Shown here: one piece after another, positions 46,211-57,297 of the stretch
Layout of the letters: each line of letters opens with the position of its first letter
How positions within the stretch are numbered: position 1 is the first letter of the stretch
DNA from: Sphingobium sp. HWE2-09
Lineage (GTDB): Bacteria; Pseudomonadota; Alphaproteobacteria; Sphingomonadales; Sphingomonadaceae
Assembly (NCBI RefSeq): GCF_035989265.1
Contig: NZ_JAYKZX010000003.1
Location: 2,046,001-2,110,000, forward strand
DNA: 64,000 bases
Reading direction: 5' to 3'
Program-made: the position numbers and the translations under genes
The notes under the pieces: model-generated
What the model was told of the DNA's origin: nothing
The model's input: the letters and a program-made list of their open reading frames with translations, nothing else
Databases searched by the model: none

Positions 46211-47608
46211 ATGGCGAAGGATCGCCCGGTTTATATGGGACCGCGCTTGCGGCGGTTGCGGCGCGACCTGGGCCTGACGCAGGCGGACATGGCTGCCGAC
46301 CTCGACATTTCCGCCTCCTATGTCGCGCTGCTGGAACGCAACCAGCGACCGCTGACCGCCGACATGCTGCTGCGCCTAGCCCGCACCTACAAGCTCGACA
46401 TGGCGGAGGTCGCAGGCGACGGCGGGGCGGAGCAGACCGCGCGGTTGCAGGCAGTGCTCAAAGACCCGATGTTCGCCGACATCGACCTGCCGATGCTCGC
46501 CACCGACGACGTCGCAGTCAATTATCCCGGCATCACCGAAGCGCTGCTGCGCCTCTACACCAGCTATCGCGAGGAGCATCTGGCGCTGGCGGATCGCGGC
46601 GCAGGCGCGCAGCTGACCGAGGACGCCGCCGATCCCGTCGCTGAATCCCGCCGCTTCCTCGCCGCCCGGCGCAACAGCTTCCCGCTGCTGGACGATGCTG
46701 CGGAGAAACTCGCGGTCGAAGCCGAGGCCGAAGGCGGCCTGCCCGCCTGGCTCAAGGCGCACCACAATCTGCGCATCCGCCGCCTGCCCTCCGATATCAT
46801 GGCCGGGTCGATGCGCCGCCTCGACCGCCATCGCGACGCGGTGCTGCTGGATGACACCCTGGACGGCGCGAGTTCCACCTTTCAGCTGGCGCTCCAGATC
46901 GCCTATCTCGACATGCGCAAGCTGTTCGACACGATCCTGAACGACGGCCAGTTCAGCGGCGCGAGCGGCCGCAGCCTCGCCCGCCGCGCGCTTGCCAGCT
47001 ATGCCGCGGCCGCGATCCTGATGCCCTACACCGCCTTCGCCAAGGCGGTCGAAGCACGCCGCTATGATGTCGAAGCCCTCGCCCGCCAGTTCGGCACCAG
47101 CTTCGAACAGACCGCCCATCGCCTCACCACCCTGCAAAAGCCGGGGCAGGAACGCGTCCCCTTCTTCTTCCTGCGCGTCGATCCGGCGGGCAATGTGTCG
47201 AAACGCCTCGACGGCGCGGGCTTTCCTTTCGCGCGCCATGGCGGCTCCTGCCCGCTCTGGTCGGTGCATCGCGTGTTCGAAACCCCGCGCGCAGTGGTGA
47301 CGCAATGGCTGGAACTGCCCGACGGCCAGCGCTTCTTCTCGATCGCGCGCACGGTAACGGCGGGCGGCGGCGGCTGGGGCGCGCCACGGGTGGACCGCGC
47401 CATCGCCCTGTGCTGCGCCGCCGACCACGCCCATCGGCTGATCTACACGCAGGACGCGCCGCCGCCCGAACCGACCCCGATCGGCGTCACCTGCCGCCTG
47501 TGCCATCGCAGCCAATGCATGGCCCGCTCCGCCCCGCCGATCGGTCGCGACATGCTGCCCGACGATTATCGCGGCACGCGCGCGCCGTTCGGATTTGGCG
47601 ATGGGTAA
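46211..47608 (+). CDS. ScfR/RamB-type short-chain acyl transcription factor
   Basis: A 465-residue XRE-family regulator. The HTH is at residues 10-65 (RLRRLRRDLGLTQADMAADL). A middle IrrE-like region has no HExxH site. The C-terminal domain has the cysteine group GVTCRLCHRSQCMARSAPP that typifies ScfR/RamB proteins, which sense acyl-CoA and control acetate and propionate genes. Its divergent position to aceA and shared dyad imply control of the glyoxylate shunt. AGGAG precedes ATG 46211. Confidence 0.87.
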   Translation: MAKDRPVYMGPRLRRLRRDLGLTQADMAADLDISASYVALLERNQRPLTADMLLRLARTYKLDMAEVAGDGGAEQTARLQAVLKDPMFADIDLPMLATDDVAVNYPGITEALLRLYTSYREEHLALADRGAGAQLTEDAADPVAESRRFLAARRNSFPLLDDAAEKLAVEAEAEGGLPAWLKAHHNLRIRRLPSDIMAGSMRRLDRHRDAVLLDDTLDGASSTFQLALQIAYLDMRKLFDTILNDGQFSGASGRSLARRALASYAAAAILMPYTAFAKAVEARRYDVEALARQFGTSFEQTAHRLTTLQKPGQERVPFFFLRVDPAGNVSKRLDGAGFPFARHGGSCPLWSVHRVFETPRAVVTQWLELPDGQRFFSIARTVTAGGGGWGAPRVDRAIALCCAADHAHRLIYTQDAPPPEPTPIGVTCRLCHRSQCMARSAPPIGRDMLPDDYRGTRAPFGFGDG

Positions 47609-47638
47609 TGGAGATATGTCGCACGTCTGAACGCGAGT

Positions 47639-47663
47639 TCCCCTCCCGCTTGCGGGAGGGGAA
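47639..47663. terminator. Symmetric hairpin, likely bidirectional transcript end
   Basis: TCCCCTCCCGC-TT-GCGGGAGGGGA is a perfect 11-base stem between convergent genes. It has no strong T run and resembles one arm of the family E repeats. Confidence 0.5.
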
Positions 47664-47681
47664 CGGCTAGTGCGCGCGTCC

Positions 47682-47876
47682 CTATTCCTCGATCAAATCC
47701 AGATAGGCGACCACATCATTGTCGGTCGCCAGGAACAGCCCGTCCTGCACCTCTTCGGGCTGCTGTTCCGCCACGCGCAACGCTTCGCTGAGCGGGCCGT
47801 ACATGATCGTCGTCGCGCCGCCATCATCGCCCAGATGATAGAGGCGGACGGTCGCGCTGTCATAGGTGGTTCGCAT
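47682..47876 (-). CDS. Small conserved-type protein, unknown
   Basis: A 64-residue acidic protein (MRTTYDSATVRLYHLGDDGG to AYLDLIEE). It has no signal sequence, membrane helix or known motif. The GPLSEALRVAEQQPEEVQDG stretch looks like a helix. Coding is supported by clean codon use and the close spacing to the beta-helix gene on the same strand. Confidence 0.6.
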   Translation of the reverse strand: MRTTYDSATVRLYHLGDDGGATTIMYGPLSEALRVAEQQPEEVQDGLFLATDNDVVAYLDLIEE

Positions 47877-47907
47877 CGCGCCCTCCTACCACAGCGCCGC
47901 CGTCAAG

Positions 47908-48846
47908 TCAGCGCCGGTCCTTGATCTTCATGCTGGGCGCCAGCTGGTTGGCGCCGATGCGCACCGGATCGTTGGTGAAATTGGCGACGAAGGCCGAATC
48001 GCGCGCCAGCCCCGGCACGAAACCGGCCTTGTTGCCCTCAACCACCAGGCCGCCGCTGCTATGTTCGCGGCCTTCGGGCGCGACCGTGATGAAGGCGGAC
48101 CAATTATCCTTGTCCTTGCCCTGCACCATCTCGTTCCCGCTGATGATGCCGCCCGCGCCGTTCGACAGGTCGATCATATAGTTGGTCAGATGCCCGGCGC
48201 TGTCGTCGAAACTGTTGCCGGTGATGGTGACGTGCGCCGTGCGGGTTTTGAGATAATGGCCGCCATCGCCCTGGTCGAACCGGCTGTTGGTGACGGTCAG
48301 GTTGGCGAGCCGCCCGATATAGATGCCGTGCGCGCAATCCAGATCGCGGTCGCAACGGCCCAGCTTGCGAAAGGTCGATTTGTCGATGACGACCTGTCCG
48401 CCATCATAGTCGCCGGTCAAAATGCCTTCCTCGCTGTTGCGGAACAGGCTGTTGCGCACAGTGAGGTTGCCGTTTTCCAGGCGGATGCCCGCGCCATTGC
48501 CATCGGGCACGCGAATATTCTGGAAGATGATGCCATCGACCGTGCTGGACCGGCCGCGCAGGACGAAGGCGCCCTTGCCCTCGCACGGCACCCCGTCGAA
48601 GATCGCGGTGCCGGGCTTCGCCGCGCGGATGGTGACGTCGCCGCCCTGCTGCACCGCGCATTGGCGATAGGTGCCCGGCGCCACCACCACCGTCCCGCGC
48701 CCGTCGCCGATCGCCGCGATCGCGTCGCCCAGTTGCGCATAGGCGCGCCCGGTTTCGGTCACGGTGAAGGGCGCGCCGCCGCCCTGGGCAAAGGCGGTGG
48801 CGGTGATGGCTGCCGACAGCAGCAGAGTCGTGGTCAGGATGCGCAT
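47908..48846 (-). CDS. Exported right-handed beta-helix protein
   Basis: A 312-residue secreted protein with signal sequence ending near TAFAQ. Repeating units rich in Asn, Gly and hydrophobic residues (GIRLENGNLTVRNSLFRNSE; NLTVTNSRFDQGDGGHYLK; VTITGNSFDDSAGHL) indicate a parallel beta-helix of the polysaccharide-lyase/NosD type. No catalytic lysine or arginine pattern of a pectate lyase could be assigned. ATG 48846 is used and the longer frame is rejected. Confidence 0.8.
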   Translation of the reverse strand: MRILTTTLLLSAAITATAFAQGGGAPFTVTETGRAYAQLGDAIAAIGDGRGTVVVAPGTYRQCAVQQGGDVTIRAAKPGTAIFDGVPCEGKGAFVLRGRSSTVDGIIFQNIRVPDGNGAGIRLENGNLTVRNSLFRNSEEGILTGDYDGGQVVIDKSTFRKLGRCDRDLDCAHGIYIGRLANLTVTNSRFDQGDGGHYLKTRTAHVTITGNSFDDSAGHLTNYMIDLSNGAGGIISGNEMVQGKDKDNWSAFITVAPEGREHSSGGLVVEGNKAGFVPGLARDSAFVANFTNDPVRIGANQLAPSMKIKDRR

Positions 48847-48951
48847 GGCCGCCCGTCTACCGCGCCACCGCCCCTGCGCCAACGCACGGATAGGGTTAAC
48901 GGAAAACTGCCCCATCGCGGGACGGAAGCAGCCCTCCGCGTTAACGCCCCG

Positions 48952-49311
48952 TCATTCCCACTTGGCCGTCGCCTTCTGCGTCTTCTGGTTCCAGAAAATC
49001 TGGATCTTGCTGATCGTGCAGAGGTCGAAATTCGTCCAATAGGCTTCGTCGCCGTCGGTGAAGATCACCTTGAGGTCATAATTGCAGATGGCGTTCTTGG
49101 CCTTGAAGGTGATCGGCACGGAATGCGCATCTTCCAGCACCTCATCCTCCATCACATCGTCGCCCCAGGCCTTGGACTTGGCTGGCGAGACATAGACTTC
49201 GGCAATGTCGTAGCCGGTGCGGTTGAACAGCGTGAAGTCCTGATCGCCAGCAAGCGCAGGCGCAGCAAAGGACAGGGCGCAGGCGCCCAGAAATATGGCA
49301 ATCGCTTTCAT
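48952..49311 (-). CDS. Small exported protein, unknown family
   Basis: A 119-residue secreted protein with signal sequence MKAIAIFLGACALSFAAPAL. The mature part begins DFTLFNRTGYDIAEVYVSP and has two cysteines (NAICNYDL and DLCTISK) likely to pair. Proteins of this pattern occur across alphaproteobacteria without a known role. Confidence 0.75.
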   Translation of the reverse strand: MKAIAIFLGACALSFAAPALAGDQDFTLFNRTGYDIAEVYVSPAKSKAWGDDVMEDEVLEDAHSVPITFKAKNAICNYDLKVIFTDGDEAYWTNFDLCTISKIQIFWNQKTQKATAKWE

Positions 49312-49477
49312 GAATTTCCCCCGATCCGGCAAGGTGCCGGTCGGCGACGATGATAATCACATAAGGGGCTTACGGAATAGGCAAATTCCGACATGATCCT
49401 GTGCCAAAATGGCAATAAAGCCGATGCTTATGCGCCAAGGCGATTGGCGACCCGACACCATCTGAGGGCACGTCACT

Positions 49478-49912
49478 CTATCCGGGGAACAGGTCCACCC
49501 GCTCCGCATCGGGCAGGATCGCGTCGAGCAACAGCGATCGATGACAGCCGCTGGGATCACGCTCGAAACAGAGCAAGGCGGTGGGCATTTCCGCCGCCAT
49601 GTCCTTCAACTGCTCAGCCTGCACGATCGCTTCCGGCAAATCGAGCTGGCGGCCATAGATGTCGGCCAGCCGCGCATGCTGCCCCTTGCGCGCCGCTTCG
49701 CGCCCTTCGGCCGGCGTGCCCAGCGCCTTGAGGCCGACATAATCGATCCCCGCCTCGCGCAGCCCGGCGGCCAGGATATTCTTGGAAAAGCCGGGCCGCC
49801 GCGACAGCGGCACCGCGCGAACATCGGCGAGCAGGCGTACGCCCGCGTCTTGCAGCGTCGCGATCAGTTCGGGCTGGGTTACGCCTTCATAGCCGATGGT
49901 GAAGATTTGCAT
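49478..49912 (-). CDS. DUF488 family protein
   Basis: A 144-residue DUF488 protein. The start MQIFTIGYEGVTQPELIATL, LLADVRAVPLSRRPGFSK and LLCFERDPSGCHRSLLLDAI are typical. The last segment has the cysteine and CHR element of the fold. The role is unknown. Confidence 0.85.
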   Translation of the reverse strand: MQIFTIGYEGVTQPELIATLQDAGVRLLADVRAVPLSRRPGFSKNILAAGLREAGIDYVGLKALGTPAEGREAARKGQHARLADIYGRQLDLPEAIVQAEQLKDMAAEMPTALLCFERDPSGCHRSLLLDAILPDAERVDLFPG

Positions 49913-49964
49913 GGACAGGAGATAGTGCGTGGGTGGCGAAGCGCCAGCCCTCATCCCGACAATA

Positions 49965-50091
49965 CCCCCCTCCCTCTAAGGGAGGGGCCGGGGGTGGGTC
50001 GTGAGCGCAGCGATCATCCCATGCCGCCAACAACGGACGGCTCGCGCCGCTCGCCACCCACCCCTAACCCCTCCCTGGAAGGGAGGGGAAT
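49965..50091. repeat. Inverted repeat, family E (copy 5)
   Basis: CCCCTCCCTCTAAGGGAGGGG at the left and CCCCTCCCTGGAAGGGAGGGG at the right, with GGGGGTGGGT/ACCCACCCC inner blocks. It lies right after the metH C-part gene. Confidence 0.9.
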
Positions 50092-50104
50092 CAAGAAAAA
50101 GGTT

Positions 50105-52705
<2,601 letters not shown>

Positions 52706-52716
52706 TATTTTAAGAT

Positions 52717-52782
52717 CCGTTCGCTTCGAGCAAAGTCGAGAAGCATTCGCGCCCGTGTCTCGACTACGCTCGACACGAACGG
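52717..52782. repeat. Palindromic repeat, family C (copy 3)
   Basis: CCGTTCGCTTCGAGCAAAGTC and GACTACGCTCGACACGAACGG arms between the two metH genes, somewhat decayed. Confidence 0.85.
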
Positions 52783-52791
52783 CGGTTGGGT

Positions 52792-53838
52792 TCAAGCCAC
52801 GATATGCATCGGTTCCAGCCCGGCCAGCCGCGTGACCACCGGCAGTTCCGGCACCACGCGTGGGCGATGCCCCTCAAGCGCCTTCGCCACCGCGCCGATA
52901 TGCGCAGGCGTCGTCCCGCAACAGCCGCCCACCATATTGACCAGCCCTTCATCCACCCAGTCGCGGATCAGCCGCGCGGTCGTTTCGGGCAACTCATCAT
53001 ATTGCCCCAGTTCGTTGGGCAGCCCCGCATTGGGATAGGCCAGGATCAGCGTGTCGGCATTCTTGGACAATTCGCTGAGATAAGGCCGCAGCAAATCCGC
53101 GCCGAACGCGCAATTCACCCCGATGGTCAGCGGCTTCAAATGGCGCAGCGAATACCAGAAGGCGTTGATCGTATGGCCCGACAGGTTGCGCCCGGACATA
53201 TCCGTAATGGTGAAGCTCAGCATCAGCGGCACGTCGCGCCCCGCCGCTTCCTCCGCCTCCCGCGCGGCCATGCCCGCCGCCTTGGCGTTCAACGTATCGA
53301 AGCAGGTTTCGACCAGCAGAAAATCCACCCCGCCCGCGATCAGCGCTTCGCACTGTTCGCGATAATCGGCCTTGAGCGTATCATAATCCACCTCGCGAAA
53401 AGCGGGATCGTTGACGTCCGGCGAGATCGAGAGCGTCTTGTTCGTCGGCCCGATCGATCCGCACACGAAACGCGGCCTGCCATCCGCCGCGGTCGCCTTG
53501 TCGCACGCGCTGCGCGCCAGCTTTGCCGCCGCGATATTGATGTCCCACACCAGATGCTCGCAGCCATAATCGGCCATCGCGATCTTGGTCGAACTGAAGG
53601 TGTTCGTCTCGATCATGTCCGCGCCCGCCGCCAGATAGGCAGCGTGGATGCCCTCCACGATGTCCGGCCGGGTCAGGCACAGCAGGTCGTTATTGCCCTT
53701 CTGGTCCTTTGCCAGGTCCAGATCGCCGCGATAATCCGCCTCGGTCAGCCCATGTTTCTGGATCGACGTGCCGTAACCGCCATCGAAGATCAGGATCTTG
53801 TCCGCCGCCAGGGCGCGTAATTGTGCTTCGGCCGTCAT
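52792..53838 (-). CDS. metH: Methionine synthase, homocysteine-binding part
   Basis: A 348-residue homocysteine S-methyltransferase domain protein. The zinc site is formed by the cysteine in [14 protein letters not shown] and the GGCCG pair in [17 protein letters not shown]. The start ATG 53838 follows GGAG, part of a family B repeat edge. It corresponds to the N-terminal third of E. coli MetH and is expected to work with the downstream gene product. Confidence 0.94.
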   Translation of the reverse strand: MTAEAQLRALAADKILIFDGGYGTSIQKHGLTEADYRGDLDLAKDQKGNNDLLCLTRPDIVEGIHAAYLAAGADMIETNTFSSTKIAMADYGCEHLVWDINIAAAKLARSACDKATAADGRPRFVCGSIGPTNKTLSISPDVNDPAFREVDYDTLKADYREQCEALIAGGVDFLLVETCFDTLNAKAAGMAAREAEEAAGRDVPLMLSFTITDMSGRNLSGHTINAFWYSLRHLKPLTIGVNCAFGADLLRPYLSELSKNADTLILAYPNAGLPNELGQYDELPETTARLIRDWVDEGLVNMVGGCCGTTPAHIGAVAKALEGHRPRVVPELPVVTRLAGLEPMHIVA

Positions 53839-53848
53839 AATCAAAACT

Positions 53849-53945
53849 CCGTTCGCCCTGAGCCTGTCGAAGGGCTGCACTTTTCTTCAAGAACGTACGG
53901 GTCTTCACCAAAGGGCTGGGCTTCGACAGGCTCAGCCCGAACGGG
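53849..53945. repeat. Palindromic repeat, family B (copy 2)
   Basis: Arms GTTCGCCCTGAGCCTGTCGA and the complementary TCGACAGGCTCAGCCCGAAC, between metF and the first metH gene. Confidence 0.9.
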
Positions 53946-53964
53946 GGAGGACAATGCTCTCATA

Positions 53965-54870
53965 TCAGGCATCCACCGCCGCCTTGGCCCTCAGCCCCAG
54001 CAAATGGCAGATCGCAAAGCTGAGTTCCGCCCGGTTGAGCGTGTAGAAATGAAAGTCGCGCACGCCGCCGCTATACAGGCTGCGGCACAGTTCCGCCGCG
54101 ATCGTCGCCGACACCAGCTGGCGCGATCCGGGATGATCGTCCAGCCCTTCGAACAGGCGCGCCATCCAACTGGGCACCTGCGTATTGCACATCGCCGCCA
54201 TGCGCTGCGTCGCGGCGAAATTGCTGACCGGCATGATGCCCGGCACGATGTCCGCCGTAATTCCCGCCGCGCCGACCTTGTCCATGAAGCGGAAATAGGC
54301 CTCTGGCGAAAAGAAGAATTGCGTGATCGCGCGGGTCGCCCCGGCGTCCAGCTTGCGCTTCAAATTATCGAGGTCGCTCTGCGCACTGACCGCATCCGGG
54401 TGCACCTCAGGATAGGCGGACACGCTGATCTCAAACGCATGACGCTGCATCAGCCCTTCGACCAGTTCGGCCGCGCCCTTATACCCGTCGGGATGCGGCT
54501 CGAACGTGCCGCCGACTTCGGGCGGATCGCCACGCAGCGCGACGATATGGCGCACCCCCGCCTCCCAATAGGCGTCGGCGATCTCGCCGATCTCCGCCTT
54601 GCTTGCGCCCACGCAGGTCAGGTGCGCGGCGGCGGCCAGCGGCGTCTCCTTGGCGATCCGCGCCACCGTATTATGCGTGCGTTCGCGCGTGGAGCCGCCC
54701 GCGCCATAGGTGACGGACACGAATTTCGGCCCCAGCGGCGCCAAAGTCTCAATCGCCGACCACAGCTGCGCTTCCATCTTTTCCGTCTTGGGCGGGAAAA
54801 ATTCGAAACTTACCCGGGCGTCGCCGGCCAGATCCGCATAGAGCGGGGCAGCAGGATCATTCAGGGTCAT
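53965..54870 (-). CDS. metF: 5,10-methylenetetrahydrofolate reductase
   Basis: A 301-residue FAD enzyme making 5-methyl-THF for MetH. FEFFPPKTEKMEAQLW, VSVTYGAGGSTRERT, the AHLTCVG segment and VALRGDPP are the family motifs. ATG 54870 overlaps the stop of the ArsR-methyltransferase gene (ATGA), so the 19 upstream codons are not used. Confidence 0.95.
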   Translation of the reverse strand: MTLNDPAAPLYADLAGDARVSFEFFPPKTEKMEAQLWSAIETLAPLGPKFVSVTYGAGGSTRERTHNTVARIAKETPLAAAAHLTCVGASKAEIGEIADAYWEAGVRHIVALRGDPPEVGGTFEPHPDGYKGAAELVEGLMQRHAFEISVSAYPEVHPDAVSAQSDLDNLKRKLDAGATRAITQFFFSPEAYFRFMDKVGAAGITADIVPGIMPVSNFAATQRMAAMCNTQVPSWMARLFEGLDDHPGSRQLVSATIAAELCRSLYSGGVRDFHFYTLNRAELSFAICHLLGLRAKAAVDA

Positions 54871-55838
54871 GCGGAAATCCGTCCTTCGATCGGCAGGACG
54901 TTGCCGCTCCGGCGCCGCCCCAGCCATAATACTACCGTCAATTCCTGGCCGGGCAGCGTCTCCACCCCCTCCAGCACCAGACCCGCCTGCGCGAACCAGC
55001 TTTCGATCTGCTCGTCGGAAAAGCCCAGCCGCGCATGCTGGTCGCGCAGGCGCAATTCTTCGCGTTCATGCGCGGCGAAATCGGCGATCAGCACCCGGCC
55101 ATTGCCCGCCGTCACCCGCGCCGCCTCCGCAATCACCCGTTCGGGCGCCTGCGCATAATGCAGCACCTGATGCAGCACCACCGTATCGGCGCTGCCCGGC
55201 TCCAGCGGCAGGGCGGCAAAATCGCCCAGCAGCAGCGCATATTTGTCACCCGCATCCTGCGGCAGCTTGGCGCGGGCCAGCCGCAGCATGTCCGGGCTGC
55301 GATCCAGCGCCGTCACCTGCGCCGCGGCCTTGCCGAACAATTCGATCATCCGCCCGGTGCCGGTGCCGATGTCGAGCAGATGGCCTATCGGCTCGCGCCC
55401 CAGCAGCGCGGTCATCGCCGCCTCCACCTCGGCCTCCGCGACATGGAGCGATCGGATCGCGTCCCATTCCTCGGCATGTTCGGCGAAATAGCTTTCCGCC
55501 GCGCGCGCCCGGTCGGCCCGCACCGCCGCCAGCCGCGCCAGGTCCGCCGCCTGCCACAATATCTCGCCTTCGGACGGGTCGAGCCGATCGAACAGGGCCA
55601 GGAACGGGACGACCGACGCCGCCTTGCCCAGCCGCAGGAACACCCAATTGCCTTCCTTGCGCCGTTCCACCAGGCCCGCTTCGGCCAGGATTCGGACATG
55701 GCGCGACACGCGCGGCTGGCTTTGCCCCACGACTTGCGCAATCTCGCCCACGGCCAGCTCCATCGCCCGCAACAGGTGAATGATGCGCAAGCGCGTCGGG
55801 TCGCCCAATGCCCTGAAAATGTCGAGTGCTGCGTGCAT
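54867..55838 (-). CDS. ArsR-type regulator fused to a SAM methyltransferase
   Basis: A 323-residue fusion. Residues 1-95 form an ArsR winged helix (ALDIFRALGDPTRLRIIHLL, QSQPRVSRHVRILAEAGLVE). Residues 160-280 form a class I methyltransferase with the SAM loop HLLDIGTGTGRMIELF. The SAM-binding part may serve as a sensor. As the first gene of a metF-metH operon behind a perfect dyad, it is likely a SahR-like regulator of the methionine cycle. That role is inferred. Confidence 0.88.
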   Translation of the reverse strand: MHAALDIFRALGDPTRLRIIHLLRAMELAVGEIAQVVGQSQPRVSRHVRILAEAGLVERRKEGNWVFLRLGKAASVVPFLALFDRLDPSEGEILWQAADLARLAAVRADRARAAESYFAEHAEEWDAIRSLHVAEAEVEAAMTALLGREPIGHLLDIGTGTGRMIELFGKAAAQVTALDRSPDMLRLARAKLPQDAGDKYALLLGDFAALPLEPGSADTVVLHQVLHYAQAPERVIAEAARVTAGNGRVLIADFAAHEREELRLRDQHARLGFSDEQIESWFAQAGLVLEGVETLPGQELTVVLWLGRRRSGNVLPIEGRISA

Positions 55839-55846
55839 GCGCGCAT

Positions 55847-55868
55847 CATATAAAGAAATCTTTATATG
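55847..55868 (-). promoter_or_regulatory. Perfect 10-bp dyad, likely methionine-regulon operator
   Basis: CATATAAAGA-AA-TCTTTATATG, a perfect 10-base inverted repeat with a two-base centre, nine bases before the ArsR-methyltransferase start. It resembles the AT-rich dyads described for SahR-type ArsR regulators. Confidence 0.75.
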
Positions 55869-56065
55869 CGTCAATGCCGGTGAATTTTGCAGGCATTTTT
55901 CGCCGCACATGCGATGAAATGGCGGCTATTCGACCTTTCGCCTGTATGAATGGGATTGCCTTGCCAGACCCAAAGCATTACGAATCGGCGCGCAGGCGCA
56001 ATGGGGGTGAGCTTTTTCTCCGGGAGTGGTCTGCAATTTTTTATTCTCAGAGAGGGGTTCTGCCC

Positions 56066-56281
56066 ATGACTAAGTCTATCGCTCTTTCGCTCGTTCTCGC
56101 CGCTTCGCTCGGCCTGGCTGCCTGCTCGGGCGGCACCGAAAACGCCGCCAACAACGCCGCCAACTCGGCCGAAAACGCGTCGAACGCTGCCGACAACGCC
56201 ATGAACGCGGCGCTGAACGCTGCCGACAACGCCGCTAACGCTGCGTCGAACGCGACCAACAACACCGCGAACGCGATGTAA
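56066..56281 (+). CDS. Asn/Ala-rich small lipoprotein
   Basis: A 71-residue protein with signal sequence and lipobox LAAC, then a nearly pure Asn/Ala tail with the pattern NAADNAMNAALNAADNAANA. The roughly seven-residue rhythm suggests an amphipathic helix along the cell envelope, like Lpp-type or entericidin-like lipoproteins. ATG 56066 follows GAGAGGGG. A terminator follows. Confidence 0.8.
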   Translation: MTKSIALSLVLAASLGLAACSGGTENAANNAANSAENASNAADNAMNAALNAADNAANAASNATNNTANAM

Positions 56282-56308
56282 TCAGGTCCGTTCGGATCTT
56301 GAATTTGG

Positions 56309-56345
56309 AAAAGGGGTCGCACCGTCACCGGCGCGGCCCCTTTTT
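56309..56345 (+). terminator. Rho-independent terminator
   Basis: AAAAGGGG pairs with CCCCTTTT around a GC-rich interior, with the T run directly after, 30 bases past the lipoprotein stop. Confidence 0.85.
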
Positions 56346-56362
56346 CTTGGGAGCGCAGCTGA

Positions 56363-56602
56363 ATGATCCGCATCCTCTTGTCCCTCGCCCCTGCCATAGC
56401 TCTGGCGGCCTGCGGGTCCGGATCGTCGGACGGCGTAGGCGGCGTCAGCGCGGGTGAAGCGAAGACGCTGAACGAAGCGGCGGCGCAACTCGACGCCCGC
56501 ACCGGCGCGGCGCAAAGCAGCGATCCCGGTCTCAATCCCGCAGCCGTAACCGCGGCCCGCGCCGACCGCCATCGCGCAGCGCCCACACCGCCAGCGCCCT
56601 GA
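56363..56602 (+). CDS. Small lipoprotein
   Basis: A 79-residue lipoprotein with lipobox ALAAC at residues 13-17. The remainder is Ala/Ser/Asp rich and ends in PTPPAP. It follows the Asn/Ala lipoprotein after a terminator, so it probably has its own promoter. Function unknown. Confidence 0.65.
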   Translation: MIRILLSLAPAIALAACGSGSSDGVGGVSAGEAKTLNEAAAQLDARTGAAQSSDPGLNPAAVTAARADRHRAAPTPPAP

Positions 56603-56611
56603 CGCTCATGC

Positions 56612-56642
56612 AAAAAGGGCCGCCCCTTTGCAGGGCAGCCCT
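56612..56642 (-). terminator. Rho-independent terminator for the glycine-zipper gene
   Basis: On the minus strand GGGCTGCCCTG pairs imperfectly with GGGGCGGCCC, followed by TTTTT. It starts 26 bases after the stop. Confidence 0.7.
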
Positions 56643-56667
56643 CCTTGATTATCCGGTCGAAAAGCTA

Positions 56668-57108
56668 TCAGCAGTTGCGGTCGATCGCCCGACCGGCCAG
56701 CGCGCCGACACCTGCACCGATGATCGCGCCCGTGGTGCCGTCGCCGCGGCGGCCATAGCGGCCCGAACCCCGGCCCACTTCGTTACCCAGCAGGCCACCG
56801 GCGATCGCGCCGATGATGGTGCCGCCCGTGCCATTGTCCCGGCAGCGATAGCCGCCGCGATACCCGCGATAACCATTGTTGCGATAATAGCCGCCGCCGC
56901 GATAACCGCGATAATTGTCGCCGCGATAGTAGCGATCGCCCCGATCATACCCGCGATAGCCACGATCATAGCCACCGCGATAATAATCGCCGCGGTCATA
57001 CCCGCGATAATAGCCGTCACGCGCCATCGCCGGACTGGCGGTCATGGCAAGGGATGCAGCGCCCATGGCAAGAGCGGCTCCCATATTCACAAGAAATTGC
57101 ATCTTCAT
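56668..57108 (-). CDS. Exported glycine-zipper protein with RGYDRG repeats
   Basis: A 146-residue envelope protein. After the signal sequence (SLAMTASPAMA) residues 31-90 are Tyr/Arg/Gly/Asp repeats (GYYRGYDRGDYYRGGYDRGY). A glycine-zipper region follows (GGTIIGAIAGGLLGNEVG and GAIIGAGVGALAGRAI). This Rick_17kDa-like zipper often sits in membranes. The protein ends in RNC. ATG 57108 has GAGGAG upstream. Confidence 0.82.
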   Translation of the reverse strand: MKMQFLVNMGAALAMGAASLAMTASPAMARDGYYRGYDRGDYYRGGYDRGYRGYDRGDRYYRGDNYRGYRGGGYYRNNGYRGYRGGYRCRDNGTGGTIIGAIAGGLLGNEVGRGSGRYGRRGDGTTGAIIGAGVGALAGRAIDRNC

Positions 57109-57297
57109 GGCGTTGCTCCTCGACATACCATAATCTCAGGCAGCCGCTGAAAAGAACGACATTGCCCATCGATTGATCCCCTTATGCACCATGCGATTTG
57201 AGCCGAGCCTGAATAGGGCTGACAGCCCCCGTTCAGATGCGCGCGACCCGTCACGCCACTGCTGCACCCCGCCGATTTATCGCCTATGGCGGTCGCG

